From Bacteroidales bacterium M7 (GTDB lineage Bacteria; Bacteroidota; Bacteroidia; Bacteroidales; Muribaculaceae): DNA of 64,000 nucleotides. Positions 1-8,778 of the stretch are shown piece after piece. Under the pieces are notes generated by a model. It saw only the letters and a program-made list of their open reading frames with translations. It searched no databases and was not told the DNA's origin. The stretch is taken from assembly GCA_001689515.1 (NCBI GenBank), contig LUJR01000004.1, positions 4,840 through 68,839 of the forward strand, read 5' to 3'. The position numbers and the translations under genes are program-made. Each line of letters begins with the position of its first letter. Within the stretch, counting starts at the first letter, position 1.

Positions 1-244
1 CAGGCTTAAAAGGTCGTGTTCCAGCCGTGTAAGGTTTTCGGGAAAAATACCGCAAGCCCCTCGGGGCGCGGAAGATTTTTCCACGAAACCCGAAGGGCCT
101 GACCTTGCGCGGCTGATAAGAACACGGACTACCTTTGCCTGTGGTTATGGAAACTCCGCCTCGATATGATGGTATCCTTATTTCGTATTTTTCTTATTGA
201 AGCATAGTCGCTTCCGCGACACGGAAAAGGCAATATAAAAGAGA
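1..244. other. Left-edge non-coding stretch with a long fold-back structure
   Basis: I see no convincing protein gene here. Bases 15-126 fold into one long imperfect hairpin: 15-21 pairs with 120-126 (CGTGTTC/GAACACG), 23-34 with 103-114 (12 pairs counting G-U), 37-42 with 89-94, 43-48 with 75-80, 50-53 with 68-71 and 56-60 with 63-67. A second small hairpin, GTCGC-TTCC-GCGAC, lies at 207-220. The nested helices and the G-U pairs suggest a structured RNA or a mobile-element end. I could not match it to 6S RNA, SRP RNA, RNase P RNA or tmRNA by eye, and the strand is undetermined. Confidence 0.45.
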
Positions 245-260
245 ATTATGCCCCGGAATG
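245..260. repeat. 16-bp direct repeat, left copy
   Basis: The sequence ATTATGCCCCGGAATG lies immediately outside the left end of the IS30-family element and recurs exactly at 1483-1498, outside the right end. It is not palindromic. Sixteen bases is far longer than the 2-4 bp target duplication usual for IS30-family elements. Confidence 0.8.
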
Positions 261-324
261 CCTAAAGTCAAAGTCGAAATGCAATTACCCCATTGCGTAA
301 CCACCCATATATTTTGAGGCGACA

Positions 325-399
325 GGGGTGAAATTGTCTTTCGTTGGGTATATGGCTTCACAACCCGACAGCCCCTCCCCACCGAAAACAATTCACCCC
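325..399. other. Long hairpin in the IS leader
   Basis: Bases 325-343 (GGGGTGAAATTGTCTTTCG) pair with 383-399 (CGAAAACAATTCACCCC) apart from small bulges, and GGGT/ACCC at 346-349 and 363-366 can pair inside. It lies between the left inverted repeat and the transposase start. In other insertion sequences such structures block read-through transcription or translation; that role here is inference. Confidence 0.5.
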
Positions 400-430
400 G
401 ACCAAAAGGAAATTAAAGTCCATGGCAATA

Positions 431-454
431 CAAAAAAAGGAGACCGAAGTCTCC
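431..454 (-). terminator. Intrinsic terminator on the minus strand inside the IS
   Basis: Read on the minus strand, GGAGAC-TTCG-GTCTCC is a 6-bp stem closed by a UUCG loop and followed directly by seven T residues. This is a textbook rho-independent terminator pointing away from the transposase. It would stop antisense transcription leaving the transposase region. Confidence 0.6.
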
Positions 455-465
455 CCGAGATTTAC

Positions 466-473
466 TAATTTTG
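466..473 (+). promoter_or_regulatory. Bacteroidetes -7 box for the transposase
   Basis: TAATTTTG fits the TAnnTTTG consensus. Its last base is 10 nt before the transposase ATG at 483, so the transcript would have only a few bases of leader. Confidence 0.45.
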
Positions 474-482
474 TATTGCTAC

Positions 483-1457
483 ATGACAAAACATTTAACC
501 TCAGCACAAAGGTACCACCTTTTCGTGGAACACCAAAATCGCGGCACTCGGAAAGAGAAAACGCAGAAAGAAATTGCGGCAGAGATTGGCAAGCATCCGT
601 CAACCATCAGTCGCGAGTACAGACGTAATGCCACAGCAAAAGGAGGATATGTTGATTCCAAGGCTCAGGCTATGGCTGAAGCACGCAGAAGCCGTGGAGA
701 ACAGCATAACAAGACTCCGAGATTGTTGCTTTGGCGTATAGAACAATGGATTACAGAAGAACAGTAGTCTCCGGCACAAATTGTCGGTGTACTCGCAAAA
801 GAGGGAACAAGCTTATCAAAGCAGACAATATACAATCACATACATGCGGACAAGACCGGCAGACTGCTTGCCAAAACCAGACACAAAGGTAAGTACAACC
901 GCAAGTCGAAAAAGGGGATTAAACCCACCAAAGTCACAATATCCCCAATCGTACAAGTATACATGAGCGACCGGACGAGGCCGATGGAACAAGATTCGGA
1001 GACTGGGAAATGGATCTGATAATCGGCAAGGACGGTTATGGCGCGATTCTCGTTCTCGCCGAGAGGAATACATCATATTGCATCATCGAGAAGCTTCCAC
1101 ACGGAAAGAACGCCAAGGAGATAGCCAAGGCCGTAGTCAGGATGCTTTACGCATATAGGCTTACCGGAGTGCTGACCATTACAACCGACAATGGCAGCGA
1201 GTTCTCCGCACATGAGCAGATAACCAAAGGACTGAAAGGTGTGATAGTGTATTTCGCAGATTCTTATTGCTCGTGGCAGAAAGGACTTGTGGAATACACA
1301 AACAAACTGATACGACAATTATATCCCAAAAGGAACTGATTTTACAACAGTTACGCCCAATTTTATAAAGAAGGTGCAGAATAAATTGAATCGGAGACCT
1401 CGTGAGAAACTGAATTTTTCAACGCCTACGGTTGAATTCTTCAGGCATTTTCGCTAA
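483..1457 (+). pseudogene. IS30-family transposase, inactivated by a stop and two frameshifts
   Basis: The start MTKHLTSAQRYH and helix-turn-helix region (KEIAAEIGKHPSTISRE) are typical of IS4351-like transposases. A TAG at 765-767 stands where related proteins have Trp in the QW-SP motif. A second lesion is an extra C in the CCCC run at 943-946; skipping it restores NRTSIHERPDEADGTRFGDW. A third is an extra A in AAAA near 1328-1331; skipping it restores GTDFTTVTPNFIKKVQNKL and the ending VEFFRHFR. The DDE catalytic positions are still visible as DWEMD, TTDNGSEF and the E in KGLVEYTN. All three lesions are read directly from the sequence; that they are decay rather than sequencing error is inference, since two lie in homopolymers. 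Confidence 0.88.
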
Positions 1458-1482
1458 TATTGCATTTGCCCTTGGACTCTAC

Positions 1483-1498
1483 ATTATGCCCCGGAATG
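1483..1498. repeat. 16-bp direct repeat, right copy
   Basis: Exact second copy of ATTATGCCCCGGAATG, outside the right inverted repeat of the IS30-family element. Confidence 0.8.
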
Positions 1499-1730
1499 AG
1501 GCGTAATCCAAAAATAAATGCTAATTTTGCATCAAAGTAAAAGAGTTATTTGAAAGCGTGAGAAATATAGCGTAACTAAACACACTACCAATTTCTTATC
1601 CATTGCCCATCCTTACGCGAATTCTCAAGAATAACCTTGTAGTCAAAATATTAGCCCAAGACTACATCAAATATAACAAAAATCAATATTACATTCATGT
1701 ATGATGATTTAAAATGTCTAAATTTGCCTT
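1499..1730 (+). promoter_or_regulatory. Intergenic region upstream of the DUF4105 gene with two -7 boxes
   Basis: This AT-rich stretch contains no gene. TAATTTTG at 1522-1529 and TAAATTTG at 1719-1726 both match the Bacteroidetes -7 consensus. The second ends exactly 4 nt before the ATG at 1731, so a transcript from it would be essentially leaderless. Confidence 0.45.
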
Positions 1731-2960
1731 ATGTTTATCAGTCATACGATATCAGAGAGGAGGACTATAGTGATATTGTCCCTGATGGTCATGCTTGCAT
1801 GCTATATGCATGCATATGCCGCATTACCGCAAGCCTCCTTTTCTGATAAGAACGATGGAGATGTAACAGTCAGCATCCTTACTGCTTATCCTGGAAAAAT
1901 ATTCTATGAGCTTGAGGGGCATACGATGTTACGCATCAAATCCTCTGATTATGATGTCTGCATCAATTGGGGCGTATTTGATTTCAATGAATCAGATTTC
2001 ATATATCGGTTTGTCAAAGGGGAAACTGACTATATTGCGGCTGCATTCCCTACTGAATTGTCGCTATATGAGTATCGGATGAACGGGCGCAGGGTGGTAG
2101 AGCAGATTCTCGACTTGGATTCTATACAAAAAAACGTGCTATTGTCAGAGGTGCAAGCAAATCTCAGCCCTGAAAACTGCAAGTACAGATATAATTATCT
2201 CTATGACAATTGTGCGACACGTCCCTTGCGGTTTGTAGAAGCGGCTGTCGGCGACACATTGATTGACTCCGCGGAGATATCCCGATATACTTTCCGCCAG
2301 TTGATGAGACGTTATCATAAGAATTATCCTTGGTACCAGTTTGGCATTGATCTGGCTCTCGGATCTGGTATTGACAAACCTATTACAACAAGAGATGAAG
2401 GATTTGCGCCTGTCAGACTTAAAGCTCTGCTTGATGGGGCATATGCCAATGGACACAAACTCGTTAAGACGGAGAGGGTGATTGTGGACGGTCCTGATAA
2501 AGGCTCAATGCTGGCTCCGACACCTTGGTATAAGTCGCCCATGGTTGTGACTTCCATGGTATTTGTTATAGGCGTGGTATGTGTGATAGTGTCATGGCGC
2601 AGACAGCGCATCCCGCGGGTGCTCTCATCGGTATATTTTGGCATCGTATTTCTTACTGGATGTCTTCTGACATTCCTCATTTTTGTATCGAGCCATGAGG
2701 CTACATCACCTAATTGGCTCTGGCTCTGGCTTAATCCTTTTGCACTGATTCCATGCGTGGGAGTTTGGTTAAAAAATTGCAATAAACTGCTGATTTATTA
2801 TCATTTTGCTAACTTTGTAGCACTATTGACTCTGACGCTAATAGCCCTCTTTAACATTCAATCATTAAATGCAGCATTTTGGCCGCTGATTCTGCTTGAT
2901 GCAGTCCTTTCGGTTCAATATATTGCTACGATGAAATGGACCATAAAAAGACTATCCTGA
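1731..2960 (+). CDS. DUF4105 (Lnb N-terminal-like) envelope protein
   Basis: A protein of 409 residues. An N-terminal hydrophobic segment with AYA before ALPQA looks like a signal peptide, so the first half is probably periplasmic. Residues about 45-160 match the DUF4105/Lnb_N domain: GKIFYELEGHTMLRI, INWGVFDF and YNYLYDNCATRPL, with the conserved His and Cys that suggest a papain-like fold. The C-terminal third contains about four to five transmembrane helices. Biochemical function is unknown to me. The start is uncertain: ATG 1731 sits on the transcription start implied by the -7 box at 1719-1726, whereas GTG at 1770 follows a good GAGGAGG and gives a shorter signal peptide. The gene overlaps the next by 25 nt, so they are probably cotranscribed. 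Confidence 0.75.
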   Translation: MFISHTISERRTIVILSLMVMLACYMHAYAALPQASFSDKNDGDVTVSILTAYPGKIFYELEGHTMLRIKSSDYDVCINWGVFDFNESDFIYRFVKGETDYIAAAFPTELSLYEYRMNGRRVVEQILDLDSIQKNVLLSEVQANLSPENCKYRYNYLYDNCATRPLRFVEAAVGDTLIDSAEISRYTFRQLMRRYHKNYPWYQFGIDLALGSGIDKPITTRDEGFAPVRLKALLDGAYANGHKLVKTERVIVDGPDKGSMLAPTPWYKSPMVVTSMVFVIGVVCVIVSWRRQRIPRVLSSVYFGIVFLTGCLLTFLIFVSSHEATSPNWLWLWLNPFALIPCVGVWLKNCNKLLIYYHFANFVALLTLTLIALFNIQSLNAAFWPLILLDAVLSVQYIATMKWTIKRLS

Positions 2961-4555
2961 ACAGAAACAACAATACTCGCTTCTTCATATGCGGACTTCT
3001 GACAGTGGTTGCATCATGTGTGACCACCGCTGATGCATCTGATAGCAGGGCTGTAACGGGGTCGACTAAGCGACCGGCGTTGTTGGTCAACATCATAGTT
3101 GAAGGGCTGGATGGCAAATATCTCGGACTGCTTCGTGAGTCTTTTGAGCGTGACGGATTCGGACGCCTGATGTCATCGGCAGCATATGCCGATGACATCG
3201 AATATGGGTATGTGTCAAATCCTGTATCTTCGGCGGCAATGCTGATGACAGGCAGCGGAGCTGCTGTCAATGGGATTCCCTCGGAGTCGGTATATGATGC
3301 AGCGAACGGCAGATTGACAGACGTATTTGCCGATGAGAGTGCCATGGGAAACTTTACGCAGACACAGGTGTCTCCCAAGGCTATCAACGTATCCACGCTA
3401 TCTGACGAAATACGTATTGACGGAGCTGGTGTTGCTAAAGTAGCGGCGTTTGCTCCTGATCACGGATTGGCTTTGCTGATGGCTGGTCATGCAGGCAACA
3501 CGGCTGCGTGGATTGACTCCAAGTCAGGCAAATGGGCAACTACGACGTGGTATAAGGAGACCCCTCAGGAGATTTCATCGCGCAATTACAAGCAGCCTTT
3601 GGTCTCACGGCTTGACACTATCCGTTGGATTCCTGCGGCAAAGACACTTCAGCTACCATGGCTTCCAGAGAGCAAGAGCAAGTATCCGTTTACATACGTC
3701 TATCCAGCTAAGAATACCGAGAGGGTAGAGGCTTTCAAGTATTCTCCATTAGTCAATACAGAAATAACCGATGTGGCTATTGAATACCTGAAGTCCATGA
3801 GCCCAAAGCATGGCAAAGGTATCAATGTGCTCAATGTCGGATACCGTCTGTCAGAATATCCATACACTCGCACGTCTGATACACGTGCTGAGACTGCTGA
3901 CGCCTATATACGATTAGATGCCGACTTATCTCGCCTGTTCAAAGCAGCGGATGCCGCTACTGGTGCAGGTGCCAATGTGATCATGCTTTCAGGCATCCCG
4001 GCTGCTACTCCATATCGCCGTGACGATGAGCAGTGGCGCATTCCGTGGGGAAAATTTTCGCCCCAGAAGGCCATCGGCTTGCTCAACATGTACCTCATGG
4101 CTGTGCATGGTAATGGTGAGTGGGTCAAAGGGTATAATGACCGGCAGTTTTACCTTAACCGCAAGCTCGCCAAGGACAAGAATCTGAATATTGCTGACCT
4201 GCGTGATGAGGCGGCATCGTTCCTGTCACAGATGAGCGGTGTGGTTAAAGCCGAGACTCTTGATAAGGCTCTGAGTAATGATGTGGCAGGCAACATCAAT
4301 GCTACGTATGCCGGCGATATCCTGATAACAGTAAATCCCGGATGGGAGATAGAGTCAGTTAGCACCGGAGGACGAAACACTCATAGCGGTGTCGAAAGGT
4401 CAGCTAATGTGCAGATGCCTTTTTACATCCTTGCTCCGGAGTTGGGTCATGAAAAGATAGGAAATACTATAGATGCGCGAGCCATAGCACCGTCAGTATG
4501 CCGGCTGTTACGCATCCGTTCGCCTGGAGGTGCATCGCTGTCTCCTGTATTCTGA
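2936..4555 (+). CDS. PafA-like alkaline-phosphatase-superfamily lipoprotein, possibly inactive
   Basis: A 539-residue protein with a lipoprotein signal (VVASC, Cys28). The body resembles the phosphodiesterase/PafA branch of the alkaline phosphatase superfamily: RPALLVNIIVEGLDGKYL near 46-63, an MTG motif at 104-106, NMYLMAVHGNGEWVKGYNDR, a PGW segment and IDARAIAPSVCRLLRIR at the C terminus. By eye key residues are missing. The metal-binding Asp of the VVDQMR-type motif is Glu56, no Thr lies at the expected nucleophile position (nearest are Ser98/Ser99), and the usual DHG metal motif is replaced by LSGIPAA. A His remains in GGRNTHSG. Membership is reasonably sure; loss of activity is inferred from an eye alignment. 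It overlaps the DUF4105 gene and precedes secA. Confidence 0.65.
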   Translation: MDHKKTILNRNNNTRFFICGLLTVVASCVTTADASDSRAVTGSTKRPALLVNIIVEGLDGKYLGLLRESFERDGFGRLMSSAAYADDIEYGYVSNPVSSAAMLMTGSGAAVNGIPSESVYDAANGRLTDVFADESAMGNFTQTQVSPKAINVSTLSDEIRIDGAGVAKVAAFAPDHGLALLMAGHAGNTAAWIDSKSGKWATTTWYKETPQEISSRNYKQPLVSRLDTIRWIPAAKTLQLPWLPESKSKYPFTYVYPAKNTERVEAFKYSPLVNTEITDVAIEYLKSMSPKHGKGINVLNVGYRLSEYPYTRTSDTRAETADAYIRLDADLSRLFKAADAATGAGANVIMLSGIPAATPYRRDDEQWRIPWGKFSPQKAIGLLNMYLMAVHGNGEWVKGYNDRQFYLNRKLAKDKNLNIADLRDEAASFLSQMSGVVKAETLDKALSNDVAGNINATYAGDILITVNPGWEIESVSTGGRNTHSGVERSANVQMPFYILAPELGHEKIGNTIDARAIAPSVCRLLRIRSPGGASLSPVF

Positions 4556-4615
4556 AACGTTTGTCTCTCCACTTATATAATTTCAAATTAAGATAAACAT
4601 ACACAACCATATATA

Positions 4616-7600
4616 ATGGCATTTTCATCATTTTTAAGCAAGATATTCGGCAACAAGTCACAGCGTGACTTGCGAGAAATACAACCTATACTTGACAAAA
4701 TCAAAGCGGAAATACCCAAACTCACATCCCTGTCAAATGACGAGTTGCGAGGGGTAATCACTAATGTCCGCGAAGATATCCGACAAGCCATAGCTGCTGA
4801 CAATGAATTCATCACCAATACAAAAAAGGAGATTGAGACCCTGCCTTTTGACAAGCGTCAACCGCTATGGGATGATATAGACAAGCATGAGAAAAAGATT
4901 CTCGACACCATAGAGGACAAGCTCAACGGACACCTTCCGGTGGTATTTGCAGCAATCCGCGAGACCGCATCACGTTTTGCTGCCAATGAGACCGTAGAAG
5001 TTACTGCATCGCAGATGGACCGTGATCTCGCAGCTCAGGGCAAGGACTTCGTGACCATTGATGGTGACAAGGCGATATACAAGAACCGTTGGGTGGCTGG
5101 TGGCAACGAAATAGTATGGGACATGGTGCATTATGAGGTACAGCTCATCGGTGGCATCGTGCTCCATCAGGGCAAGATTGCCGAGATGGCTACTGGCGAG
5201 GGTAAGACCCTTGTTGCCACGCTCCCTGTTTTCCTTCGCTCGCTTTCGGGTCGTGGTGTGCATGTGGTTACCGTCAATGACTATCTGTCAAAGCGTGACT
5301 CGGAGTGGATGGGACCGCTTTATATGTTCCATGGGTCCACTGTGGATTGCATCGACAAGCACCAGCCCAATACTCCCCAGCGACGTGCCGCATATAACTG
5401 CGACATTACTTTCGGCACCAACAACGAGTTCGGTTTTGACTACCTGCGTGACAATATGGCTATGTCACCAGCCGACATGGTGCAACGCAAGCATTACTAC
5501 GCCATAGTCGATGAGGTTGACTCCGTGCTTATCGATGATGCGCGTACTCCTCTTATTATTTCAGGTCCTGTGCCCAAGGGCGATGACCAGCTGTTTGACC
5601 AGTATCGCCACAACGTGGAGAAAGTTGTCGAGGCTCAACGCCGTCTCGTCACCAAGCTCCTCTCTGATGCCAAAACCAAACTCGCCTCTGACGATAAGGA
5701 AGTGCGCAAGGACGGTGCTTTGCAACTGTTCCGTGCCTACAAGGGTTTGCCTAAAAATGGTGCCCTTATCAAATTCCTCAGTCAGGAGGGCATGAAGAAC
5801 ATACTCCTTGAGACAGAGGCATACTATCTCCAGGACAACGAGCGCGAGATGCCCAAAGCTACCGAACCCCTCTATTTCGTCATCGACGAGAAGAACCGCA
5901 GTGTGGATCTTACAGACAAGGGCATTGACGAGTTGACGGGTAAAAGCGAAGACCCCAAATTCTTTGTATTGCCTGATATCGCCGCACAGCTGTCAGAAAC
6001 AGAACATATCGCAAACATAGAAGAGCGTCAGCAGAAAAAAGACGAGCTGATGCAGCAGTATGCCGTAAAAGCAGAACGTGTTCATACCGTGGCACAGCTT
6101 CTGAAAGCATATACCCTGTTTGAGAAAGATGTTGAATACGTTATCGATGACAACAAGATCAAGATTGTTGACGAGCAGACTGGCCGTATCATGGAAGGTC
6201 GTCGCTACAGCGATGGCCTGCACCAAGCTATCGAGGCAAAGGAAGGTGTCAAGGTAGAGGCTGCCACGCAGACATTTGCCACCATTACCCTCCAGAACTA
6301 CTTCCGTATGTACCACAAACTCGCAGGTATGACCGGTACAGCCGAGACTGAGGCAGGTGAGCTCTGGGACATCTACAAGCTTGATGTCGTCACTATCCCG
6401 ACAAACCGTCCTGTTGCTCGTCATGACATGAATGATCGCGTCTACAAGACCAAGAAGGAAAAATATGCCGCTGTCATTGACGAGATACAGGCTATGGTTG
6501 ACAAGGGGCGTCCTGTGCTTGTGGGTACCACCTCGGTAGAAATATCCGAACTGCTCAGCCGCATGCTCACTCTCCGTCACATCCCCCACAATGTCCTCAA
6601 TGCCAAGTTGCATCAGAAAGAGGCTGACATCGTGGCACTTGCCGGTAAAGCCGGTACGGTGACGATTGCCACCAATATGGCTGGTCGTGGTACTGACATC
6701 AAGCTGCCAAAGGAAGTCAAGGAGGCTGGCGGTCTTGCTATCATCGGCACAGAGCGTCATGAGTCTCGCCGTGTTGACCGCCAGCTGCGTGGCCGTGCTG
6801 GCCGCCAGGGCGATCCGGGCTCCTCGGTATTCTATGTGTCATTTGAGGACCAATTGATGCGACTCTTTGCCACCGACCGCGTGATGAAGATGCTTGATAC
6901 GTTAGGTCTTCAGGAAGGCGAGATGATTGAGAGCAAGATGGTCACACGTGCTATCGAGAACGCCCAGAAGCGAGTGGAAGAAAACAACTTCGGCATACGT
7001 AAGCGTCTGCTTGAGTATGACGATGTGATGAATAAGCAGCGTACATACATCTACACACGCCGTCACCATGCACTTCTCGGCGAACGTGTGGGCATTGACA
7101 TCGCCAACATGATGTATGACTTCATCGAAAACCTTGTCATTTCATATGATTCTCCCAACGACTACGCTGAGCTTCAGATGGATTTGATGAAGGTGCTTAC
7201 CATTGAAGCTCCCTTTACCGAGGACGAGTTCCGCAGCCTCTCGAAAGAGGAAAAGACTGACCGCATCCATGCTGCTGCCACCGAGACGCTTGACCGTCGT
7301 AGCGAACGCATCATGGAGGTCGCTAAACCGGTGGTGAAGGATTGCGTAGAGAACCGTGGCATCACAAATAAGATTATTGTGCCCATCACTGACGGCAAAC
7401 GTATATTTAACCTTGCTGTTGATATCATGGAGGCATATAATACCGAGTGCCGTTCGATAGTCAAGGAGTGGCACAAGGCAGTGTTGCTCGTGACCATAGA
7501 CGAACTCTGGAAGGAGCATCTCCGCGAACTTGACCAGTTGCGACAGTCTGTACAGAATGCTTCCTATGAGCAGAAAGATCCTCTGGTAATATACAAGGTT

Positions 7601-7954
7601 GAGTCGTTCCATCTGTTTGAGCAGATGCTCAACAATCTCAACAGCAAGACGATGACAGCTCTCATGAGAGGTCAGATATATCTGCGTGAACCAGAGCCTG
7701 ACAGCGAACGTACATCAAATACCGCCGCAGTCAAGCAAGCCGCTCCGGAGCGTCCTACAGACTACTCGCGTTACAGTGCAAACAAACCTTCGCTACCAGG
7801 CGAGGATGCACAGCGAGCAGTGGCAAGTGCTCCGCAAGGACATGCCCCGAAGCCTATGCCAGCCAAGGCTGGCCTTAAGGTAGGACGTAATGACCCGTGT
7901 CCATGCGGTAGTGGCAAAAAATTCAAGAATTGTCATGGCAGAGGTCAACTCTAA
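4616..7954 (+). CDS. secA: Preprotein translocase ATPase SecA
   Basis: SecA is the motor that drives unfolded preproteins through SecYEG at the inner membrane. The 1,112-residue protein has Walker A (TGEGKT, about residue 194), the DEVDSVLIDDAR motif near 298, the preprotein cross-linking region, the second motor domain with NMAGRGTDIKLP near 686 and GRAGRQGDPG, and the helical scaffold. It ends with a zinc-binding tail, CPCGSGKKFKNCHG, that in other bacteria binds SecB or ribosomes. The length is usual for Bacteroidetes, whose SecA is longer than that of E. coli. It stands 60 nt after the phosphatase-like gene and 12 nt before the deacetylase gene. Confidence 0.98.
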   Translation: MAFSSFLSKIFGNKSQRDLREIQPILDKIKAEIPKLTSLSNDELRGVITNVREDIRQAIAADNEFITNTKKEIETLPFDKRQPLWDDIDKHEKKILDTIEDKLNGHLPVVFAAIRETASRFAANETVEVTASQMDRDLAAQGKDFVTIDGDKAIYKNRWVAGGNEIVWDMVHYEVQLIGGIVLHQGKIAEMATGEGKTLVATLPVFLRSLSGRGVHVVTVNDYLSKRDSEWMGPLYMFHGSTVDCIDKHQPNTPQRRAAYNCDITFGTNNEFGFDYLRDNMAMSPADMVQRKHYYAIVDEVDSVLIDDARTPLIISGPVPKGDDQLFDQYRHNVEKVVEAQRRLVTKLLSDAKTKLASDDKEVRKDGALQLFRAYKGLPKNGALIKFLSQEGMKNILLETEAYYLQDNEREMPKATEPLYFVIDEKNRSVDLTDKGIDELTGKSEDPKFFVLPDIAAQLSETEHIANIEERQQKKDELMQQYAVKAERVHTVAQLLKAYTLFEKDVEYVIDDNKIKIVDEQTGRIMEGRRYSDGLHQAIEAKEGVKVEAATQTFATITLQNYFRMYHKLAGMTGTAETEAGELWDIYKLDVVTIPTNRPVARHDMNDRVYKTKKEKYAAVIDEIQAMVDKGRPVLVGTTSVEISELLSRMLTLRHIPHNVLNAKLHQKEADIVALAGKAGTVTIATNMAGRGTDIKLPKEVKEAGGLAIIGTERHESRRVDRQLRGRAGRQGDPGSSVFYVSFEDQLMRLFATDRVMKMLDTLGLQEGEMIESKMVTRAIENAQKRVEENNFGIRKRLLEYDDVMNKQRTYIYTRRHHALLGERVGIDIANMMYDFIENLVISYDSPNDYAELQMDLMKVLTIEAPFTEDEFRSLSKEEKTDRIHAAATETLDRRSERIMEVAKPVVKDCVENRGITNKIIVPITDGKRIFNLAVDIMEAYNTECRSIVKEWHKAVLLVTIDELWKEHLRELDQLRQSVQNASYEQKDPLVIYKVESFHLFEQMLNNLNSKTMTALMRGQIYLREPEPDSERTSNTAAVKQAAPERPTDYSRYSANKPSLPGEDAQRAVASAPQGHAPKPMPAKAGLKVGRNDPCPCGSGKKFKNCHGRGQL

Positions 7955-7966
7955 TATCTGTCATAT

Positions 7967-8767
7967 ATGATATGTCTCAGTTTTGATATTGAAGAATTTG
8001 ATCTCCCTCAGGAGCATGGTTATGACATGCCGTTTGAGAGGATGATGGAAATCTCACGCCACGGCACCAATGTAATCCTTGACACTCTGCAAAAGCAGGG
8101 TGTCAAGGCTACTTTTTTCGTGACCGTGAATTTTGCCGAACATGCTCCAGCTGAATTTGCACGTATAATCAATGAGGGTCACGAGCTCGCCAGCCACGGT
8201 GTGACGCATACCGGTTTCAGTCCTGAGGACTTAAAAGCATCCCGTCTGCGACTGGAGCAACTCAGTAGCCACCCGGTACATGGCTACCGTATGGCACGCA
8301 TGATGAAAGTGGATGAGCATGCCATGTCTGATGCCGGGTATCTGTATGAATCCTCGCTCAACCCAACGTTTATACCCGGCCGTTATAATAATTTTGCGAA
8401 GCCACGAGTACCATTTTGGCAAAACGGTGTGATGCAGATGCCAGTTTCTGTCACTCCCTTGACCAGATTCCCTCTATTCTGGCTGGCAGCTCATGTATTG
8501 CCATCCAGTATATATCGAAGCATGGCTGACCGTGCTTTAAAGAAAGACGGTCATTTTTGCACTTACTTCCATCCATGGGAGTTCTATGACCTTAACTCCT
8601 TGGTCGATGAGATCAAACTGCCAGGGATGATACGTAGAAATTCAGGTGAAGGTATGCGGAGGATTCTTGACGACCTGATTACCCACTTCAAGAGTAAGGG
8701 CGAGGAATTCAATACTATATTCGACCTATATAAGAAGCATCTCAAAATATTGGATACGGAGAAATAA
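7967..8767 (+). CDS. Polysaccharide deacetylase family protein
   Basis: A 266-residue NodB-type deacetylase. The first catalytic motif is FDIEEFD (Asp7 as base/metal ligand region) and the metal-binding HxxxH is SHGVTH (His77, His81). The C-terminal part has YFHPWEF, seen in the DUF3473 extension of deacetylases of surface-glycan clusters. There is no signal peptide, so a cytoplasmic or membrane-associated role on a lipid-linked sugar is likely. The gene is 12 nt after secA and 12 nt before a GT2 glycosyltransferase and a GT87 protein. The three together look like a small pathway modifying a lipid-carried sugar, by analogy with undecaprenyl-phosphate-aminoarabinose type pathways; the substrate is unknown. 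Confidence 0.85.
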   Translation: MICLSFDIEEFDLPQEHGYDMPFERMMEISRHGTNVILDTLQKQGVKATFFVTVNFAEHAPAEFARIINEGHELASHGVTHTGFSPEDLKASRLRLEQLSSHPVHGYRMARMMKVDEHAMSDAGYLYESSLNPTFIPGRYNNFAKPRVPFWQNGVMQMPVSVTPLTRFPLFWLAAHVLPSSIYRSMADRALKKDGHFCTYFHPWEFYDLNSLVDEIKLPGMIRRNSGEGMRRILDDLITHFKSKGEEFNTIFDLYKKHLKILDTEK

Positions 8768-8778
8768 ACAGTAATGAT

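Larger units (their letters stand above)
261..1482 (+). mobile_element. IS30-family (IS4351-like) insertion sequence, inactive
   Basis: The element of about 1.2 kb is bounded by imperfect terminal inverted repeats. The left end at about 266-285 reads AGTCAAAGTCGAAATGCAAT and the right end at 1459-1478 is its near reverse complement, sharing AGTC, AAG and AAATGCAAT. The boundaries at 261 and 1482 are inferred from these repeats and the flanking direct repeat. Inside are a long hairpin at 325-399, a small hairpin at 439-454 and one transposase gene with three disabling lesions. The protein resembles the Bacteroides IS4351 transposase. It cannot transpose without a transposase supplied in trans. 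Confidence 0.8.

Noticed and set aside
8..23. A 16-bp exact match between the left edge and the start of valS (47467-47482)
   Set aside because: In 64 kb about one such chance match is expected, and the surrounding bases do not align.
15..126. Minus strand contains GGTCAGGCCC, as in bacterial SRP RNA
   Set aside because: The GGAA tetraloop and the AGCAGCC strand that must follow are absent; the apical helix is quite different.
344..628. 94-residue frame overlapping the IS leader and transposase start
   Set aside because: Out of frame with the transposase, crosses two hairpins and resembles no protein.
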